From positions 1-6,392 of the forward strand of contig JAJXZZ010000197.1 in NCBI GenBank assembly GCA_021779795.1: a DNA stretch of 6,392 bases, read 5' to 3'. Positions 1 through 5,835 of the stretch are shown here, piece after piece. The notes below the pieces were generated by a model. That model saw nothing but the letters and a program-made list of their open reading frames with translations. It had not been told where the DNA came from and did not search any database. The translations under genes were made by a program, and so were the position numbers. The stretch is from Acidobacteriota bacterium (lineage in GTDB: Bacteria > Acidobacteriota > Vicinamibacteria > Vicinamibacterales > Fen-181). Position 1 is the stretch's first letter. Each line of letters starts with the position of its first letter.

Positions 1-55
1 CAGCCCGCTGCGCGCGTGGCGCCGCGCGCCCCTCACCACGGCCGCACGCCCGGCC

Positions 56-1297
56 TCACCAGCGCCACGGAGGCGGCACGTATCCCAGGTTGAATCCCGG
101 CGCGGCGAAGAACGCCTCCCCCGGGCGATTCCCGGTCTCGAGCCACGACGCCATGGCCGCGATGGTCGCGACGTCCTGCTCGGAGGTGAACGCGCAGTGC
201 CCAACGCCGTTCGTGAACGCCTGGACCAGGAGGTCCCCGTGCCCGGCCTGTTCGACCGCCGCACGGTAGGCCGCCGCGTGGTTCGGCACCGCGAGCGCGT
301 CGTCAATCACGTGCATGGTGAGAACGGGCCGGCGGATGTCGCCCGACGGATCCACGTAGTGCTCGACGTAATTGCGGGCGTTGCGGTCCGCCACGTAGAT
401 CGCCTGCGCGTTCATCTGCGCCAGCAGGGCGTCGGGGTCGAGGCCGAACGAGGCCAGGTAGGCCTTCTCCTCGCCGGTGAGCGCGTAGGTCCGACCGACG
501 TTCTCCACGATGCGGCCGCCGGCGCGCCGCTCGAGTTCGGCCTGAACCTCGGTTGAGAAGAACATGTTGACGGCCCTGAGGTTGGCGAAATAGTAGCTGT
601 TGGCGACCGTCAGACTCACGGGGAGGCCGGTCACCAGGCGGATGAACTCCCATCGCCCCTTCTGCGCCGGCGTCATGTTCGCGACGACGTCGGGCAGCAC
701 GTCGGCGGCGAAGTCGAGATCGTCGCGGAGGTCGCCCGGCGTGCCCCATTCGGCGTGCCAGCCGAAGACGATTCCGTAGGCGAGAGCGATGTCGAGCCCC
801 AGGTCGAACCGGCGCGGCGTGCCGGCCGCAGGCGAGCACAGTGAGACCGCGCCGTCGAACAGGCCGGGAAACTTCTCGATCGCTCCAAGCGTCATCAGGC
901 CACCCATCGACTTGCCCCAGACGATCGTCTTCTGCGGACGGCCGACCGCGTCGCGGAAGAACGATGTCAGGGCGGCGAGGTCCTCCATCCCCTCCTTCGT
1001 GTTGACGCCGGTGCCGCGGAAGGTCGAGGCGGCCAGCGCATAGCCCTGGTCGAGCAGCGTCGTCACGTCGCCCGCCAGCGGCGCGAGCGCGGGCGGCACC
1101 GCGTACTCGCCGTACCCGTGGGCGTAGACGAGCAGGGTGCCGTTCCAGTTGGCGGGCACGACGATGCGATAGGCCGCGCCGTTCAGGTCGCCCTGAAGGT
1201 CGGCTGGGAGCGGCACCAGCGTCCGGACCTGCCTGGAGCCGGAAACCGTCACGGCCGCGAGCACGAGAAGCGCCACGATGAGGCCACGTCGTTTCAT
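56..1297 (-). CDS. Secreted alpha/beta hydrolase (esterase/peptidase-like, serine hydrolase)
   Basis: A 413-residue protein that is probably exported and hydrolyses an ester or amide; the substrate cannot be told. The N-terminus has a basic start (MKRRG) and a hydrophobic stretch to about residue 19, ending in a small-residue patch (VSGS) that suits signal peptidase I; no lipobox cysteine is seen. The hydrolase core begins near residue 42. A YAHGYG oxyanion-type motif lies at 58-63, the nucleophile elbow G-K-S-M-G-G at 128-133 (Ser130), an acidic pair at Asp332/Asp333 after a beta-strand, and His367 in GVGHCAF. Together these make a complete Ser-Asp-His triad. An insertion at about 160-300 would form a helical lid. 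The start is supported by CAAGGTG four bases upstream of the ATG (1302-1308). It is transcribed away from the MFS gene. The residues prove the fold class, not the substrate; a tannase/feruloyl-esterase-like or peptidase-like role is possible. Confidence 0.85.
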   Translation of the reverse strand: MKRRGLIVALLVLAAVTVSGSRQVRTLVPLPADLQGDLNGAAYRIVVPANWNGTLLVYAHGYGEYAVPPALAPLAGDVTTLLDQGYALAASTFRGTGVNTKEGMEDLAALTSFFRDAVGRPQKTIVWGKSMGGLMTLGAIEKFPGLFDGAVSLCSPAAGTPRRFDLGLDIALAYGIVFGWHAEWGTPGDLRDDLDFAADVLPDVVANMTPAQKGRWEFIRLVTGLPVSLTVANSYYFANLRAVNMFFSTEVQAELERRAGGRIVENVGRTYALTGEEKAYLASFGLDPDALLAQMNAQAIYVADRNARNYVEHYVDPSGDIRRPVLTMHVIDDALAVPNHAAAYRAAVEQAGHGDLLVQAFTNGVGHCAFTSEQDVATIAAMASWLETGNRPGEAFFAAPGFNLGYVPPPWRW

Positions 1298-1750
1298 TTC
1301 GCACCTTGCTCTGTGGTTGTCGTTCCCCGTCTCGGCGAACGACAGGTTGCATCAGCAGGCGACGGCGACGACAAGCCAGTCCGCCGGTCGAACGATCACG
1401 GGCAGCATTGGTCCCTCTTGTTGCCGCCAATTTTCGCGCGCCACCCGCTCCGGCGATTCTTGAATGTTGCTTAAAGCTGCCTTTCAGCCCAACTCGTTGC
1501 CGGCTCACGAGTTGGCGGGCCCTGGCCGCGGTCGGACGAGCCGCCGGGGCCGGAAGTGGGTTTTGCCCGTTCACGCGTCGCCGCCACAGCCATCCGAGGG
1601 TTCGCGGTCGGCGGCCAGTCACCTCGAGGCCGGAGATCCACGAGACGTGCCGCCGGTTCATGGCGCCCGGTGTCAGGCACCCGCGACCGGGATCCGCGGC
1701 ACCCTGACGCGGCACCCGCGGACCCCGCATCGCATTTACAATTGATCGCA
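1298..1750. other. Divergent intergenic region between hydrolase and MFS gene
   Basis: About 450 bp with no protein I would accept. Open frames cross it on both strands but their products are Arg/Pro/Ala-rich low-complexity translations typical of GC-rich non-coding DNA. It holds the hydrolase ribosome binding site (1302-1308), a relatively AT-rich patch around 1430-1490 where the hydrolase promoter could lie (no convincing -35/-10 pair seen), a REP-like hairpin at 1672-1708 and the MFS promoter at 1737-1742. Confidence 0.6.
1672..1708. repeat. REP-like imperfect palindrome
   Basis: GTCAGG (1672-1677) pairs with CCTGAC (1703-1708). Inside it CGCG pairs with CGCG around a loop of about nine bases. 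The left arm lies in the longer motif GGTGTCAGGCACC, a short sequence of the kind seen repeated near REP-associated transposases in GC-rich bacteria (recalled, not checked). It is 40-80 bp upstream of the MFS start, with no T-tract, so it is less likely to be a terminator. Only one full copy is visible here. Confidence 0.4.
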
Positions 1751-1751
1751 A
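1737..1751 (+). promoter_or_regulatory. -10 box for a probable leaderless MFS transcript
   Basis: TACAAT (1737-1742) differs from the sigma70 consensus -10 hexamer at one position and stands out in very GC-rich DNA. Eight bases separate it from the ATG at 1751, so transcription would start at or within a base or two of the start codon. No purine-rich ribosome binding site precedes the ATG, which agrees with a leaderless mRNA. No convincing -35 hexamer is seen at 16-18 bp spacing. Confidence 0.5.
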
Positions 1752-3031
1752 TGCCAATCGCCGGGACGGCTCGACGGACCTTCGCGTCCCTCAACGTCAG
1801 GAACTTCAGGCTCTACTTCATCGGACAGTCGATCTCGTTGTCCGGCACGTGGATGCAGACGGTCGGACAGGCCTGGCTCGTTCTCCAGATCACGGGCTCC
1901 GGCACCGCGCTCGGGCTCATCACCGCGCTCCAGTTCCTCCCCATCCTCGTGCTCGGGCCATGGGGAGGAGTGGTCGCCGACCGGTTCCCGAAACGCAGGA
2001 TCCTCTACGTTACCCAGGCGGCGTCGGGCCTCCTTGCGCTGGCGCTCGGTCTGCTCGTTGCGAGCGGCGCGGTTCGCCTGTGGATGGTGGGCGTCCTCGC
2101 CCTCTGCCTCGGCCTCGTCAACGCGGTGGACAACCCGGCCCGCCAGACGTTCGTGCTGGAGATGGTGGGCAAGGAGCAGCTGCAGAACGCCGTGTCGCTG
2201 AACTCGGTGCTCGTGAACCTCGCGCGGGTGATCGGTCCCGCACTCGCGGGCGTCCTCATCACGAGCGTCGGGCTCGCGTCCTGCTTCAACGTGAACGCCG
2301 CGTCCTACATCGCCGTGCTCGTCGGGCTGTGGATGATGGACGGCGGCGAGTTCCATCCCGCCCCCGTCGTCACGCGCGCGAAAGGCCAACTGCGCGAGGG
2401 ATTCCGCTACGTCAAGTCCACGCCGCTGCTTCGGAACGTGCTGCTGATGATGGCCATCATCGGCACGCTCTCCTACGAGTTCCAGGTGATCCTGCCGCTG
2501 TTCGCGCAGTTCACGCTGCACGGAGGCGCCGGGACGTTTGCGGCGCTGACCGGCGCGATGGGCGTCGGCTCGGTGATTGGCGGGCTCTACACGGCCGGCC
2601 GAAGGGAGGTCAGGCCCGAGATGCTCGTGCGCGCGTCGCTGCTGTTCGGCGTCGTCATTCTCGCCGCCGCGGCCGCGCCCAACCTGGCCCTTGCCATTGG
2701 CGCGCTCGTGCTCGTGGGCATCTTCTCGATCAACTTCCTGTCGCTCGGCAACACCACGCTGCAGCTCGAGAGCACCGGCGAGATGAGGGGGCGCGTGATG
2801 GCGTTGTGGGCCGTCGCGTTCCTCGGCTCGACGCCCGTGGGCGGCCCGATCATCGGGTGGATCGGCCAGCACGCGGGGCCCCGCTGGGGGCTCGCGGTGG
2901 GAGGCCTCGCAGCCCTGGCGGCCGCCGCCCTCGGATTCAGGACGTTGATCGCGAAATCGCCGGTGACGGTGCCGGACGAGGTGAAGACAGACGCCGTGCG
3001 CGCGGCGAACAGCGACGAGCGGATCCTGTAG
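1751..3031 (+). CDS. MFS exporter, EntS/MFS_3-like
   Basis: A 426-residue inner-membrane transporter of the major facilitator superfamily, in the branch related to the enterobactin exporter EntS and other drug/siderophore exporters; it would act as a proton-coupled efflux pump. The N-terminus reads FRLYFIGQSISLSGTWMQ (19-36), a signature of this branch. The motif A loop between helices 2 and 3 is GGVVADRFPKRR (72-83). VDNPARQTFV (126-135) and the NAVSLNS stretch (147-152) are also typical. About twelve hydrophobic segments can be counted, with a cytoplasmic loop near 200-225 dividing the halves. The length is normal and the C-terminal tail is hydrophilic. I chose the ATG at 1751 because the homology begins shortly after it and the open frame back to a GTG at 1556 codes only low-complexity Arg-rich residues. 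Substrate unknown; no siderophore genes are in view. Confidence 0.9.
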   Translation: MPIAGTARRTFASLNVRNFRLYFIGQSISLSGTWMQTVGQAWLVLQITGSGTALGLITALQFLPILVLGPWGGVVADRFPKRRILYVTQAASGLLALALGLLVASGAVRLWMVGVLALCLGLVNAVDNPARQTFVLEMVGKEQLQNAVSLNSVLVNLARVIGPALAGVLITSVGLASCFNVNAASYIAVLVGLWMMDGGEFHPAPVVTRAKGQLREGFRYVKSTPLLRNVLLMMAIIGTLSYEFQVILPLFAQFTLHGGAGTFAALTGAMGVGSVIGGLYTAGRREVRPEMLVRASLLFGVVILAAAAAPNLALAIGALVLVGIFSINFLSLGNTTLQLESTGEMRGRVMALWAVAFLGSTPVGGPIIGWIGQHAGPRWGLAVGGLAALAAAALGFRTLIAKSPVTVPDEVKTDAVRAANSDERIL

Positions 3032-3061
3032 GCGCGAACACCGGCGCCGTCTCCCTTTTCT
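3031..3061 (+). terminator. Possible weak Rho-independent terminator of the MFS gene
   Basis: GGCGC (3031-3035) can pair with GCGCC (3044-3048) across an eight-base loop, beginning on the last base of the stop codon, and a pyrimidine stretch with CCCTTTTCT follows. The stem is short and the T-tract is broken by C, so this is weak. The rest of the 160-bp gap to the convergent NTF2-like gene shows nothing I recognise. Confidence 0.3.
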
Positions 3062-3193
3062 CTTCGAAGTCTTTCGCCGTCCCCACGCCCGCCGCTCCGA
3101 GTTCCGCGCGCTCAGGGCCGCCGAGGCACGCTCACACCGTCGCGCTGTCCGCGCCCGGGCCGCTCTCCTGGATCTCGAGCGCGGCGCCGGCTG

Positions 3194-3610
3194 CTAGCAC
3201 CAGCCCAGTTCTTTCATCGCCAGGCCGGAATGCCAGACTTTCGTCATGTGGACGATCCTGTCGGCGTCGAACTGCATCACGTCGACGCAGCCGGTGCTCG
3301 TGTGACGCCCGGTCGCTGGAACCGGACCGCCGGAGCCGGTATGGGTGCCGTGAAAGACCGCGTAAGCCACCACGGTCTTCCGCACCGAGTCGGTCGCAAA
3401 TGCCTTCAACTCGTAGTGACCGTCCGGCAGAACGGTCATCCTGCCCTTCATCCAATCCGTGTACTCCGCCAAGGTCTCTACCTGCAGCAGGGGTTCCGCT
3501 TGCGCGGAGAAGGTCGCGGTCGGGGCGCGATACGCGCGACACGCCTCCCATCCTCTGCCGGTCTCGCAGGCTGCAAAGAACGCCTCAGCGACAGCCGTGG
3601 TTGCCGTCAT
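3194..3610 (-). CDS. SnoaL-like / NTF2-like fold protein (ester-cyclase-type)
   Basis: A 138-residue soluble protein of the NTF2/SnoaL superfamily, cone-shaped alpha+beta barrels that include polyketide cyclases, isomerases and many binding proteins. Visible features are the N-terminal helix with AEAFFAACETGRGWEACRAY (8-27), then PTATFSAQAEPL (30-41), a central WMKG segment (53-56), the strand VAYAVFHGTHTG (81-92) and the C-terminal pair VDVMQFDADRIVHMTKVWHS (109-128). This is the normal family order and length. The start at 3610 is supported by AAGGAGAGG seven bases upstream; an earlier in-frame ATG at 3691 adds only Arg-rich residues. It lies downstream of the sirtuin on the same strand, separated by 175 bp that contain repeat R1, and faces the MFS gene. 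NTF2-like proteins are known cargo of mobile gene cassettes, which suits the repeat-flanked layout. The reaction, if any, is unknown. Confidence 0.82.
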   Translation of the reverse strand: MTATTAVAEAFFAACETGRGWEACRAYRAPTATFSAQAEPLLQVETLAEYTDWMKGRMTVLPDGHYELKAFATDSVRKTVVAYAVFHGTHTGSGGPVPATGRHTSTGCVDVMQFDADRIVHMTKVWHSGLAMKELGWC

Positions 3611-3617
3611 GCGAGCA

Positions 3618-3626
3618 CCTCTCCTT
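3618..3626 (-). promoter_or_regulatory. Strong ribosome binding site fixing the NTF2-like start
   Basis: Read on the minus strand this is AAGGAGAGG, seven bases before the ATG at 3608-3610. It decides for the internal ATG over the upstream one at 3691. Confidence 0.7.
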
Positions 3627-3701
3627 CCCGTGTGAGTGACGCGCGATCGGAGCGTGGTCGCTAGCCTTCGCCGGCTCCACCGCCGCCGCAATGGCTCACT
3701 C

Positions 3702-3781
3702 AGGCCGCATGATCAGGCTCGGGCGACGCGCGGGCCGCGGGCGGTGCACAGAACGCCCGTTACCAGGCGCTGGCGACCGGG
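3702..3781. repeat. Direct repeat copy R1 (between sirtuin and NTF2-like gene)
   Basis: This stretch matches 5486-5578 (R2) in the same orientation. Over the core from AGGCCGCATGA to AACGCCCGTT (about 59 bases) I count six mismatches and one single-base gap. Similarity resumes at GCGCTGGCG after a variable stretch in which R2 carries about 12 extra bases. The copy holds a perfect six-base stem, CGGGCG (3738-3743) with CGCCCG (3754-3759), around the loop GTGCACAGAA. R1 begins a few bases after the sirtuin stop codon on the minus strand. It does not encode a recognisable peptide in any frame. Confidence 0.75.
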
Positions 3782-3785
3782 GCTG

Positions 3786-4547
3786 CTAGGGGGACAGGAG
3801 GCCTTCGATCGACGGCAGCACCACGCCGGACGGGCCGCGCAGCACCGCGTCCATCTCGCGGCTGAGCGGCGTCTCCTCCGGGTTGATTTCGACCACGTAC
3901 GCGCCGGCCTGTCGCGCGAGACCGGGCAGCGACGCGGCCGGGTAGACGACCGACGAGGTGCCGACGACGAGCACGACGTCGGCGCGCCGGACGGCGTCGC
4001 ACGCCCTCTGGGTGTTCACCGGGTCGAGCGCCTCGCCGAACCAGACCACGTCGGGCCGCATGACCGCGCCGCAGTGGCACCTGGGCAGCGCGCCGGACGC
4101 GCCGCCCGCGATCGGCTCGTCCGGCCGGTGCACGACCAGGTGGTTCACGTTCGCCGTGCAGCGGTCCCGCCAGATGTTCCCGTGCAGCTCGATGATCTCC
4201 CGGCTCCCCGCCCGCGCGTGAAGACCGTCGATGTTCTGCGTGACGACGGTGAACTCCGAGAACCGCGCCTCGAGCCTCGCGAGCGCGAGGTGGCCGGGGT
4301 TGGGCGCAACGGCAGCCATCCGGGAGCGCCGCCAGCGGTACCACTCCCAGACCGTGCCCGGATCGCGCGCGAACGCCTCTGGCGTGGCCAACTGCTCCGG
4401 CCGGAACGTCCGCCAGAGGCCGTCGGTCCCACGGAACGTGGGCACGCCGCTCTCGGCCGACATGCCGGCGCCGGTCAGCACCGCCACCGTGCGCGCCAGC
4501 GCGAGAGCGCGCGCGACCCGCTGCATGGTCGGCTCGTCGGTTGTCAT
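3786..4547 (-). CDS. Sirtuin, NAD-dependent lysine deacylase (class III, SIRT5/CobB-like)
   Basis: A cytoplasmic NAD-dependent protein deacylase, 253 residues from the ATG at 4547. The Rossmann NAD site is GAGMSAESGVPTFRG (26-40), followed by QNID (104-107), catalytic His122 in ELHG, VVWFGE (167-172) and GTSS (196-199), all in the normal sirtuin order and length. Y70 and R73 in WYRWR form the Tyr-x2-Arg pair that in SIRT5 and CobB binds acidic acyl groups, so desuccinylase/demalonylase activity is likely. The zinc module is odd: Cys130, Cys157 and Cys159 are present, but the usual second cysteine is Asn133 (CTAN) and the second pair is spaced C-x-C. E. coli CobB, from memory, also departs from C-x2-C at the first pair, so this need not mean loss of function. 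A start seven codons upstream (4568) lies inside the adjacent IS, so I reject it. No ribosome binding site is evident before 4547. Confidence 0.9.
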   Translation of the reverse strand: MTTDEPTMQRVARALALARTVAVLTGAGMSAESGVPTFRGTDGLWRTFRPEQLATPEAFARDPGTVWEWYRWRRSRMAAVAPNPGHLALARLEARFSEFTVVTQNIDGLHARAGSREIIELHGNIWRDRCTANVNHLVVHRPDEPIAGGASGALPRCHCGAVMRPDVVWFGEALDPVNTQRACDAVRRADVVLVVGTSSVVYPAASLPGLARQAGAYVVEINPEETPLSREMDAVLRGPSGVVLPSIEGLLSP

Positions 4548-4555
4548 GGGACAGT

Positions 4556-4583
4556 AGGCCGCATTCATAGGTGATCACTTAAG
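4556..4583. repeat. Left IS end: target duplication plus inverted repeat
   Basis: AGGCCGCATT (4556-4565) is the proposed target duplication, followed by the terminal inverted repeat CATAGGTGATCACTTAAG (4566-4583). The CAT terminus with a CTTAAG near base 18 resembles the ends of the IS231 branch of the IS4 family. Confidence 0.65.
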
Positions 4584-5485
4584 CGACTTGTACAGTGACG
4601 AGTCCCGATCGTAGGCGGCCAATCCGCCGCTCGCGTGCGGTGTTCGCACGCGGGGCATTTGCGAGGAGGTAGGCGAGCCCTCGGCGCAGTGCGGCGAGCA
4701 AGCCAGCTCCCATGAGCAGCGCCGCCACCAGCGCGTGCAGGATGTGGTGGGCACACATCGCCACTCGGCGGGTGGAGATCGGCGTCCCGTCGCCGAACCG
4801 CTGCGCCGCGTGGGCCAGAAACCGCTTGAGGATGGCCGCGCACAAGCTGGCCCAGATCAGACCGGCGGCGATATGCGGGTTGCCCGTGTCGAACCTGTGG
4901 AGGTTGGCGTACGACTTCCACTCCTTGAAGCAGAGCTCGAGTTGCCACCGGAACCGGTAGAGCCGCCCGACGAGCGCCGCGGAGAACGGGGTGCGCGGCA
5001 GGTTCGTGCAGAGGCGCGTCGTCCCGTCATCGCGCCCCGGCACCACGACCACGCGCAAGCGCACCAGACGCTGTCCACGGACAAACGCCACGTCCAGATC
5101 CGCGTGGCACCCGGGGTGTTGGGCGAGGAAACGCGACAAGCGCAGCCGCCTCGGGACGGCGAGGCGACGCCGATCGACCCACGCCGCGCTTACCCAGGGA
5201 TCGTAACTGCGGGTGAGCCGTACGATGAAGGCCCCGCCCGCCACATCGACCGCTTCGAGATACGGCACGCTGGGGTAGCCGCGGTCCGCGAGCAGCAAGC
5301 GTCTCGCCCTCTGGCGTCAGGGTGTCCGTGCGCAATTGCGCGATCATCGGTCAGGGACAACGCAGCCTCCTTTGCTGGTTGGTGTCGCAACCCCAGCATG
5401 ACGGCTGTTGTTGTCCCTGTCGATCCCCCCGCGCGGTTCTCGCGGTCCAGATGCCCCAAGGTGGGTCCTAAAGATCCTACCGATG
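4566..5485 (-). mobile_element. Internally deleted IS4-family insertion sequence (920 bp)
   Basis: The element is bounded by imperfect inverted repeats: left CATAGGTGATCACTTAAG, right (minus strand) CATCGGTAGGATCTTTAGG. They agree through CAT-GGT-GATC-TT-AG with small gaps. It is flanked by AGGCCGCATT and AGGCCGCATG, nine of ten bases identical, which fits the 10-12 bp duplications of this family. It carries the C-terminal two thirds of an IS4 transposase but only about 190 bp between the right end and the second catalytic Asp, far less than an autonomous copy of roughly 1.4 kb needs. It is therefore a non-autonomous deletion derivative. It landed at the edge of repeat R2, eight bases before the sirtuin start codon. 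Confidence 0.75.
4579..5347 (-). pseudogene. IS4-family DDE transposase, internally deleted and frameshifted
   Basis: From about 5298 downward the frame encodes an intact C-terminal part of 239 residues: LLLADRGYPS with the second catalytic Asp (residue 5), then the IS4 signature Y-x2-R-x3-E-x6-K as Y114, R117, E121 and K128 in LYRFRWQLELCFKEWK, then WKSYANLHRFDT and STRRVAMCAHHIL. The stop is TAA at 4579. Upstream in this frame a TGA occurs 14 codons before LLLADRGY. A ribosome binding site AAAGGAGG (5366-5373) and ATG at 5347 open a different frame reading MIAQLRTDTLTPEGETL, plausibly the original N-terminus. The two frames meet near 5298-5305, so an out-of-frame deletion has removed the segment with the first catalytic Asp. 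It cannot make an active transposase. Confidence 0.8.
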
Positions 5486-5495
5486 AGGCCGCATG
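5467..5495. repeat. Right IS end: inverted repeat plus target duplication
   Basis: The inverted repeat (5467-5485, minus strand CATCGGTAGGATCTTTAGG) is followed by AGGCCGCATG (5486-5495), the second copy of the target duplication. The duplication is also the first ten bases of repeat R2. Confidence 0.6.
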
Positions 5496-5578
5496 AGCAG
5501 GCTCCGGCAGCGCGCGGGCCCGAGGGCGGTGAACAGAACGCCCGTTCTCAGACTCTGCAGTCGGGCGCTGGCGGCACC
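5486..5578. repeat. Direct repeat copy R2 (upstream of the sirtuin before IS insertion)
   Basis: This is the second copy of R1 in the same orientation, with the same core running from AGGCCGCATGA to AACGCCCGTT. The stem-loop is kept with a base change: GGGCG (5524-5528) pairs with CGCCC (5539-5543) around GTGAACAGAA. After the core it has an extra stretch of about 12 bases (CTCAGACTCTGCAGTCG) before GCGCTGGCG. Taking out the IS and one target copy places this repeat directly against the short leader of the sirtuin gene. Confidence 0.75.
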
Positions 5579-5583
5579 GCCAC

Positions 5584-5669
5584 CCCTCGACGCTTCGGCG
5601 GGCTCAGGGTCGGCCTGAGGCCCTCGAAGGGCGACGTCGCTCGGGGTGGCCCTGAGCGGAGTCGAAGGG
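5584..5669. repeat. Cluster of CCCTGAG/TCGAAGGG palindromic repeat units
   Basis: CCCTGAGCGGAGTCGAAGGG (5650-5669) has a degenerate direct copy at 5613-5631 (GCCTGAG...CTCGAAGGG) and an inverted relative at 5584-5609 (CCCTCGA...GGGCTCAGGG). Together they can fold into a branched hairpin. The unit is of the REP/MITE-like intergenic type common in GC-rich soil bacteria (recalled, not checked). It lies between the IS4 remnant and the IS91 fragment. Confidence 0.55.
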
Positions 5670-5835
5670 CCAACCGCCGCGGCGCTCTCACACAGGGCGT
5701 ATTATCGCGCCGCGCGGCAAGAAGACAAGCGCGATCCCGTCCAGTGCCCACACCTCCGCCCTCCCAGGGGTAGACGGCCGGGTCGGATGCTCTTGAACAC
5801 GGATCGTCATAGCCCGGTGCGGGCTCTCGGTCGTA
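5670..5835. other. Unassigned sequence between palindromic repeats and IS91 fragment
   Basis: Nothing recognisable. A short minus-strand frame (about 5810-5688, about 40 codons from an ATG reading MTIRVQEHPTRPST) has no ribosome binding site I trust and no family I know. It may be debris from the 3' side of the IS91-type element. Confidence 0.4.

Noticed and set aside
1556..1750. Extended GTG start for the MFS protein adding 65 residues
   Set aside because: The added residues are low-complexity and Arg-rich, cover the REP-like hairpin and promoter, and are not expected in this transporter family.
303..1757. 484-codon open frame on the minus strand overlapping the hydrolase and intergenic region
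   Set aside because: It is the out-of-frame shadow of the hydrolase; the translation is Arg/Ala/Pro-rich without any family motif, while the hydrolase frame has a full catalytic triad.
1736..2872. 378-codon minus-strand frame opposite the MFS gene
   Set aside because: Composition (His, Arg, Glu rich) is the typical antisense pattern of a GC-rich membrane-protein gene; no motif.
1849..3639. 596-codon plus-strand frame through the MFS gene and beyond
   Set aside because: Shadow frame of a GC-rich gene: Arg-rich, no hydrophobic segments, and it also crosses the NTF2-like gene antisense.
3702..3781. R1/R2 as classical integron attC sites
   Set aside because: Neither copy has the paired RYYYAAC and GTTRRRY core sites at opposite ends with long complementary arms; AAC and GTT occur close together at one end only. 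The cassette-like layout is kept as a finding.
4548..4568. Upstream ATG for the sirtuin
   Set aside because: It lies in the terminal CAT of the inserted IS and in the target duplication, so it is a by-product of insertion.
3636..4574. 312-codon plus-strand frame opposite the sirtuin
   Set aside because: Antisense shadow; the sirtuin frame carries all NAD-binding and catalytic motifs.
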